Part shown: positions 59,643-64,000 of the stretch, in pieces
How the letters are laid out: the number at the start of each line of letters is the position of its first letter
How positions within the stretch are numbered: the stretch's first letter is position 1
Assembly: GCF_010550675.1 (NCBI RefSeq)
Contig: NZ_JAAGOA010000012.1
Location: forward strand, 62,001-126,000
Source of the DNA: Phytoactinopolyspora halotolerans
Lineage (GTDB): Bacteria; Actinomycetota; Actinomycetes; Jiangellales; Jiangellaceae
DNA length: 64,000 nucleotides
Direction: 5' to 3'
Notes under the pieces: generated by a model
The model's database searches: none
What the model saw: the letters and a program-made list of their open reading frames with translations, nothing else
Told to the model about the DNA's origin: nothing
Program-made: the position numbers and the translations under genes

Positions 59643-60713
59643 ATGGCGACGACGACGTCGATCGAGATCACGCACGATGCTGCCGCCTCCGGCAGGGAGC
59701 CCGCCGAGCCGCTGATAGCCGTGCGCGACCTGTCGGTCAGCATCGACGGCAATGAGATCGTCACCATCGACCAGCTGGACATCCCGCACGGCGCCCGCCT
59801 GGGCCTGATCGGCGAGTCCGGCGCCGGCAAGACCATCACCGCCCTGAGCCTGCTCGACCTGCAGCCCCGGCACGCCACCCGAACCGGCTCCGTCCGCCTC
59901 GAAGGGCGAGAGCTGGTCGGTCTCACCGATCGAGAACTCAGCCGGATCCGCGGGGCGGACGTCGGCGTGGTCCTGCAGGATCCGGCCAGCGCGCTCAACC
60001 CGCTCACCAAGGTCGGCCGTCAGGTCGACGAAGCGCTACGCCTACATACCTCCATGTCAAGGCGCGAGCGCAAGGAGCGCGTCATCGAGCTCATGTCGCA
60101 GGTTCAGCTCCCTGACCCGAACCGCCTCCGCCGCCGCTACCCGCACCAGCTCTCAGGCGGCCAGCGCCAGCGCATCATGATCGCCATCGGGATCGCGAAC
60201 AGCCCGAAGCTCCTCATCGCCGACGAGCCCAGCTCGTCCCTCGACGTCAACGTCCAGGCCGAGATCCTCGATCTGCTGGTCCGCCTCGGTGAGGAGCAGC
60301 AGATGGGGATCCTGTTCATCAGCCACAACCTCGGCGTCGTCCGCACCATCTGCGACCGGGTCGCCGTGCTCTACGGCGGCACGATCGTCGAACAGGGCCC
60401 GGTCGACACGGTCCTCGGACATCCGCGGCACTGGTACACCGAGGCCCTGATCGCCGCCAATCCGGAGCAGCTCGCCTCGGACGGGGTCGAGGGATCGCTC
60501 AACCAACCGCTGTGGCCTATCCCTGGCGAGACGCCGTCGCCCGGGCACTTTCCGAGCGGCTGCCGGTTCAGCAACCGATGCCCGCACGCCACCGACGCAT
60601 GTGCGGCAGCGCCACCGATCACCCGCAGCGCCGACGACACGTCGTTCACCTGCTGGAACCCCGCGGATCCTCAGCCGACGACGCCTACCCCGGCCAGCGG
60701 CACGCCCCGGTAG
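59643..60713 (+). CDS. Oligopeptide/dipeptide-type ABC transporter ATPase, orphan
   Basis: 356 residues. Walker A GESGAGKT (57-64), VLQDPASALNPLTKVGRQVDEAL, signature LSGGQRQRIMIA, Walker B LLIADEPSSSLD and switch FISHNLGVV identify an OppD/DppD-class subunit. The C-terminal oligopeptide extension (PGHFPSGCRFSNRCPHATDAC) has the Cys cluster that can hold an Fe-S centre. GGAGGTG precedes the ATG. No permease, binding protein or second ATPase lies next to it, so either the system is split or the gene is a leftover. Confidence 0.88.
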   Translation: MATTTSIEITHDAAASGREPAEPLIAVRDLSVSIDGNEIVTIDQLDIPHGARLGLIGESGAGKTITALSLLDLQPRHATRTGSVRLEGRELVGLTDRELSRIRGADVGVVLQDPASALNPLTKVGRQVDEALRLHTSMSRRERKERVIELMSQVQLPDPNRLRRRYPHQLSGGQRQRIMIAIGIANSPKLLIADEPSSSLDVNVQAEILDLLVRLGEEQQMGILFISHNLGVVRTICDRVAVLYGGTIVEQGPVDTVLGHPRHWYTEALIAANPEQLASDGVEGSLNQPLWPIPGETPSPGHFPSGCRFSNRCPHATDACAAAPPITRSADDTSFTCWNPADPQPTTPTPASGTPR

Positions 60714-60771
60714 CGGGCCGGGCACGTCAGCCGTGAGGTGCCGTGCCCGGCCCTACGGTCAGTTCCGACGG

Positions 60772-61008
60772 CTACTTACCCGAGGGGTTGCACAGGCTGA
60801 AACCCTGATGCGAACCGGGCTTGTGCTCCTGGCCGATGATCCCGTCGTGGGCACCCGGGACGATGTGGTGCTCGGCGTACTCCCGGCCGCTGAACTCCCC
60901 GTCGCCGTCCGAGTCGTTGCACGGACCGGCTTGGTGAGCCGAGGCCACGCCGGCGCCACCGAACAGCAGCGCGGCCGTGACGAACGCCGTCGAGACGAGC
61001 TTCTTCAT
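60772..61008 (-). CDS. Small secreted protein of unknown function
   Basis: 78 residues. A cleavable signal peptide (MKKLVSTAFVTAALLFGGAGVASA) is followed by a ~53-residue polar mature part rich in His, Gly and Asp, with two cysteines (GPCNDSDGDGEFSG and FSLCNPSG) that may form a disulfide. The DSDGDGEFSGREY stretch resembles a calcium-binding loop. AAGGGGT lies ahead of the ATG. Not recognised as a named family. Confidence 0.75.
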   Translation of the reverse strand: MKKLVSTAFVTAALLFGGAGVASAHQAGPCNDSDGDGEFSGREYAEHHIVPGAHDGIIGQEHKPGSHQGFSLCNPSGK

Positions 61009-61132
61009 GGCGGTACCCCTTCTTTCGTGTACGTGCCGATGGGTCACCCCTCTATACGACGGCCGGGCGAAAAGGGATTGCGCATTCTGGCATCCATCGA
61101 TGTCCGGCGAGTATCGAGTGCCGCGGAACGGC

Positions 61133-62650
61133 TCACAAGGCGAGCACGAGACGGTCGATGTTCACATAGTCAGTGCTGCCGGCAGCGGCGTCGAATCGCA
61201 GCACAATCGTGTTGTGGCCGCTCTCCAGCGGCACCGACGCAGAGACGGTGGACCACTGGTCCCAGCCGCCGGTCCGGGGAAACGACACCGAGGCTGCGCT
61301 CGCGCCGTTGACCTCCAGTGAGCGGACGGCGTCTCCGGCGCCCGCGGCGAACCGCAGCTGCATCGGATAGGTGCCGGCGTCGACGACGTTGACGTGGAAG
61401 GTGACGCTGGTGCCGTCGGCGTTCCAGCCGGCCAGGTAGCCGCGGCCGGTGAAGCCGGCGGCGCTGCTCTCCGAGTCGATACCGTCCCGCACGGCGTTCT
61501 CCGCCTCGTAGACCCCCGAACCTTCGATCACACCGGTGTACCCGTCCGGCGTCGCCTGCTGCATCACGGCGACGCCGGCCGCCGCCGCGAGGCTCTGCAT
61601 AGGCACGGTGTCCAGCTCGGCAGTGGGCGCCGCCCAGTTGTATCCGCCGATGCCGGACGAGTTCAGATGGTTCGCCGCCTGCGTGGCGTTGTCGGTGAGC
61701 AACTGCTCGTACTGGGTCTGGCCGGCCTTGTCGATCAGAGCGCGGATGTTGCGGGTCAGAATGGCCTTGAATCCGCCGGCGTCGTCGACGCCCTCGTACA
61801 GGAACGTCTCAGACGATGTCAGGTTCTGAGCCGCCCAGTCCACCGCGGACGTCGCGTCCGCGAGATACGCGGCATCCCCGCTGTGCAGGTACATCTCCAG
61901 TGCCGCACCGGCGAAGTTGCCCTGGTTGTACGTCCAGTCCCAGTCGGTGTACTCGCCGTCGCCGGCGACATGGTCGCGCAGGTGCCCGTCCTGGTTGAAG
62001 TTGGCATCGAGCCAGGCATAGATCCGCTCCGCCGTATCCAGGTACGCCCGGTCCCCGGTCGCCGCGTACAGACGCATCGCGGTGTAGACGGCGGTGGCGT
62101 TCGTGGCGACGTTCTTCTCGTTCCTGGTGCCGTCGCCGACGTCGACGTTCTTCCACCAGATGCCGCCGCCGTAGGTGGTGTCCTCGTAGGCGGCGATGAA
62201 ATCGAACATGGCCTGCGCGGCGTTCAGGTACTCCGGATCTCCGGTGATCTCGTAGGCACGGATGCTGCCGCGCGCCCACCACCCGATGTCGTCGTTCCAG
62301 TCGTTCTCGCTGAAGTCGGGATACGCGGCCCGGAAACCGTCGTAGACGTCGTCGATCAGCTGACGCGAGTCCGTGCTGCCGGTGCGTTCGTAGGTGTCCA
62401 TCACCATCTCCCACAGCTGCGCCTCCCACCAGTAGTCCGTGTAGAGGCCGCCTTCCGGTCCGTGCGCATGCTCGGGGTGGATCTCATGGTCGCTATAGGT
62501 GAAGAAGTAGTCGGCCTCGTCGTCCCAGTAGACGTCGACGAAGGCATCGAAGGCATCCTCCGCCTGATCCGGCGTCAGGCCCGTAGCGACCGGGGACGTG
62601 AACACGGTCATGATGCCGGCGGCTGCGATGGCGAGTGGCGCGATCCTCAC
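61133..62650 (-). CDS. Secreted GH76 endo-alpha-1,6-mannanase with C-terminal CBM
   Basis: 505 residues from the GTG at 62650, preceded by TAGGAGGATCA. A signal peptide (VRIAPLAIAAAGIMTVFTSPVATG) is followed by an (alpha/alpha)6 barrel. The barrel carries the GH76 paired aspartates in NDWNDDIGWWARG and NEKNVATNATAVYTAMRLY. The C-terminal ~130 residues are a CBM6/35-type beta sandwich (VYEAENAVRDGIDSES ... STDYVNIDRLVLAL). It should cut internal alpha-1,6-mannose links in fungal or mycobacterial-type mannans outside the cell. Divergent from a GH125 gene. Confidence 0.88.
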   Translation of the reverse strand: MRIAPLAIAAAGIMTVFTSPVATGLTPDQAEDAFDAFVDVYWDDEADYFFTYSDHEIHPEHAHGPEGGLYTDYWWEAQLWEMVMDTYERTGSTDSRQLIDDVYDGFRAAYPDFSENDWNDDIGWWARGSIRAYEITGDPEYLNAAQAMFDFIAAYEDTTYGGGIWWKNVDVGDGTRNEKNVATNATAVYTAMRLYAATGDRAYLDTAERIYAWLDANFNQDGHLRDHVAGDGEYTDWDWTYNQGNFAGAALEMYLHSGDAAYLADATSAVDWAAQNLTSSETFLYEGVDDAGGFKAILTRNIRALIDKAGQTQYEQLLTDNATQAANHLNSSGIGGYNWAAPTAELDTVPMQSLAAAAGVAVMQQATPDGYTGVIEGSGVYEAENAVRDGIDSESSAAGFTGRGYLAGWNADGTSVTFHVNVVDAGTYPMQLRFAAGAGDAVRSLEVNGASAASVSFPRTGGWDQWSTVSASVPLESGHNTIVLRFDAAAGSTDYVNIDRLVLAL

Positions 62651-62935
62651 TGATCCTCCTAAGCTTACCAATATATTGAATCTTGAACCTAACCGCAGTG
62701 CCGCCAGCCGTCAATGTTTCGATGAGCGCGAGAGTCACATCCGCGCCGAGAACGTCGTCGATCATCGCCCCCCGGCATACGCGCTGATCAGGCCTGCTCC
62801 CGGCCACCCCCGGCTCCACCGCCGCGCGGAACGACATCATCACGAAATAAACATATTCAAAGGTTTCAATAGATTCTTTGGGCTTGCTGGTCTACACTCG
62901 CTACGATCCAGCGCCGACGCCGAGGAGGATGCACT
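62651..62935. promoter_or_regulatory. Divergent regulatory region between GH76 and GH125 genes
   Basis: AT-rich for this genome. Near the GH76 side the minus strand reads GGTTCAAGATTCAA (about 62688-62675). Near the GH125 side the plus strand reads GGTTTCAATAGATTC (about 62862-62876) inside a CAAAG-N13-CTTTG dyad. The two related motifs, one before each gene, may bind one common regulator. No gene is present in the interval. Confidence 0.35.
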
Positions 62936-64000
62936 GTGGCTCATTGGACCGACGGCCTCGTCCGGGAGGTCACCGGCGATGTCCGGGCAGAACTCGGAAC
63001 GTCGGTGGCACGCGTCTTCGAGCGCTGCTACGCGGACACCCTGGGCTCGACCCTCACCGAGCTCCCGGACGGCACCGTGTTCATGCTCACCGGCGACATC
63101 CCCGCGATGTGGCTGCGCGACTCCACCGCCCAGCTCGCGCCGTACCTGCACGTCGCCGCCCGCCACCGCGGCGTCGCCGACCTGCTCGCCGCGGTCTCGC
63201 GCCGGCAGATCGACTACATCGCCGTCGACCCCTATGCCAACGCGTTCAACTCCGCACCGAACGGCCACGGTCACCATGCCGACCTGACCGAGATGTCGCC
63301 ATGGGTCTGGGAGCGCAAGTACGAGATCGACTCGTTGTGCTTCCCCGTCCAACTCGCCTACGACCTCTGGACCGCCACCGGACGGACCGACCATCTGGGC
63401 GAGCCCTTCCGCTCCGCCGCCCGCACCATCATCGGGCTCTGGCGCACCGAGCAGGACCACGAGAACCGCTCCCGCTATCGGCTCCAGCGGCTCGACGGCC
63501 CGGCCAGCGACACCCTCACCCGCGAAGGCCGCGGACCCGAGACCGCCCTCACCGGCATGACCTGGGCCGGGTTCCGCCCGAGTGACGACGCGTGTACCTA
63601 CGGGTACAACGTGCCCGGCAATATATTCGCGATCGTCGCGCTGGGATATATCGCGCAGCTGGCCGACGAGGTGCTCGACGATGCCGTACTCGCCGCCGAC
63701 GCTCGGTCCCTGGGCGACGAACTCGAGGCCGGCGTCGCCCGGTACGGCACCGTCGTCCATCCGGAGTTCGGCGAGATCTACGCCTACGAGGTGGACGGCC
63801 TGGGAAACGCCGTGCTCCTCGACGACGCCAATATGCCCAGTCTGCTCTCGCTGCCGTACATCGGCTGGTGCGCACCCGACGATCCGATCTACAGCGCCAC
63901 CCGCTCGTTCGTGTTCAGTGAGCACAACCCGACCTTCACCGTCGGCACCGCCGCCCGCGGGTTGAGCAGTCCGCATACGCCGCCGCGGCACATCTGGCCG
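62936..64000 (+). CDS. GH125 exo-alpha-1,6-mannosidase, 3' end beyond the window
   Basis: 355 codons are visible from the GTG at 62936, preceded by GAGGAGG at seven bases. The open frame runs to the window edge. The GH125 signature GDIPAMWLRDSTAQLAPYL lies near residues 48-66, with YANAFNSAPNGHGH, WVWERKYEIDSLCFPVQLAYDLW, TGMTWAGFRPSDDACTYGYNVPGNIFA and LLDDANMPSLLSLPYIG following in family order. No signal peptide, so it is intracellular and trims alpha-1,6-mannooligosaccharides released by the divergent GH76 enzyme. Family members are about 430-480 residues, so roughly 80-120 residues are missing. Confidence 0.9.
   Translation, partial: MAHWTDGLVREVTGDVRAELGTSVARVFERCYADTLGSTLTELPDGTVFMLTGDIPAMWLRDSTAQLAPYLHVAARHRGVADLLAAVSRRQIDYIAVDPYANAFNSAPNGHGHHADLTEMSPWVWERKYEIDSLCFPVQLAYDLWTATGRTDHLGEPFRSAARTIIGLWRTEQDHENRSRYRLQRLDGPASDTLTREGRGPETALTGMTWAGFRPSDDACTYGYNVPGNIFAIVALGYIAQLADEVLDDAVLAADARSLGDELEAGVARYGTVVHPEFGEIYAYEVDGLGNAVLLDDANMPSLLSLPYIGWCAPDDPIYSATRSFVFSEHNPTFTVGTAARGLSSPHTPPRHIWP

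Overview
The window looks like chromosomal DNA of a high-GC actinobacterium. Coding sequences have strong G/C third positions and frequent GTG/TTG starts. Many genes appear to be read from leaderless mRNAs, with a TAnnnT -10 box 4-9 nt before the start codon. Family content fits: a LuxR-type two-component system, a SigE-like ECF sigma factor, a luciferase-like (F420-type) oxidoreductase, the amt-glnB-glnD operon, a CsoR-type copper operon, and a solitary LigD-like polymerase domain. The glycyl-tRNA synthetase is the fused alpha-beta type, unusual for actinobacteria. A Jiangella-like soil actinomycete is a guess only. I found no rRNA, tRNA, CRISPR array, insertion sequence or prophage.

Region 1 (1-10.2 kb) is a metal or metallophore locus. 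A siderophore-type ABC importer (binding protein, two FecCD permeases, ATPase) runs leftwards into a sensor kinase and a response regulator cut by the window edge. Divergent from it is a heterodimeric ABC exporter pair, which meets a UbiA-family prenyltransferase tail to tail. One Fur/Zur-like dyad at 5499-5515 sits between two mirror-image promoters.

Region 2 (10.3-25.6 kb) holds small metabolic and regulatory units: acetyltransferase, cytidine/guanine-type deaminase plus LLM oxidoreductase, ECF sigma factor with a likely partner membrane protein, a kinase-like protein with altered catalytic residues, an AraC/NmrA/SnoaL-like cluster, two secreted phosphatases (PAP2 and PhoD types), and a MerR/SDR pair. 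Four copies of a 50-nt palindromic element lie here, three of them exactly between convergent genes.

Region 3 (25.7-43 kb) carries nitrogen control (amt-glnB-glnD), a sugar-type ABC ATPase without permeases, an epoxide hydrolase, a CDF zinc/cobalt exporter with its ArsR repressor, a LacI-controlled ThuA/Gfo-Idh-MocA sugar unit, glycyl-tRNA synthetase, a cupin and YaaA.

Region 4 (43-56.3 kb) contains a DHA2 drug exporter and a copper operon (secreted metal-handling protein, CopA ATPase, YHS protein) with two CsoR-like operators. It also has an Lrp regulator with a divergent threonine/serine dehydratase, a compact two-gene HicA-like/HTH module that may be a toxin-antitoxin system, an ArsR-SRPBCC fusion with paired operators, a 24-bp-arm perfect hairpin, and a pterin-dehydratase/VOC fusion.

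Region 5 (56.3-64 kb) is glycan oriented. It has a low-GC, probably imported, glycosidase-like gene, an orphan oligopeptide-type ABC ATPase, and a divergent GH76 endo-mannanase and GH125 exo-mannosidase pair that together would degrade alpha-1,6-mannan. The GH125 gene runs off the right edge.
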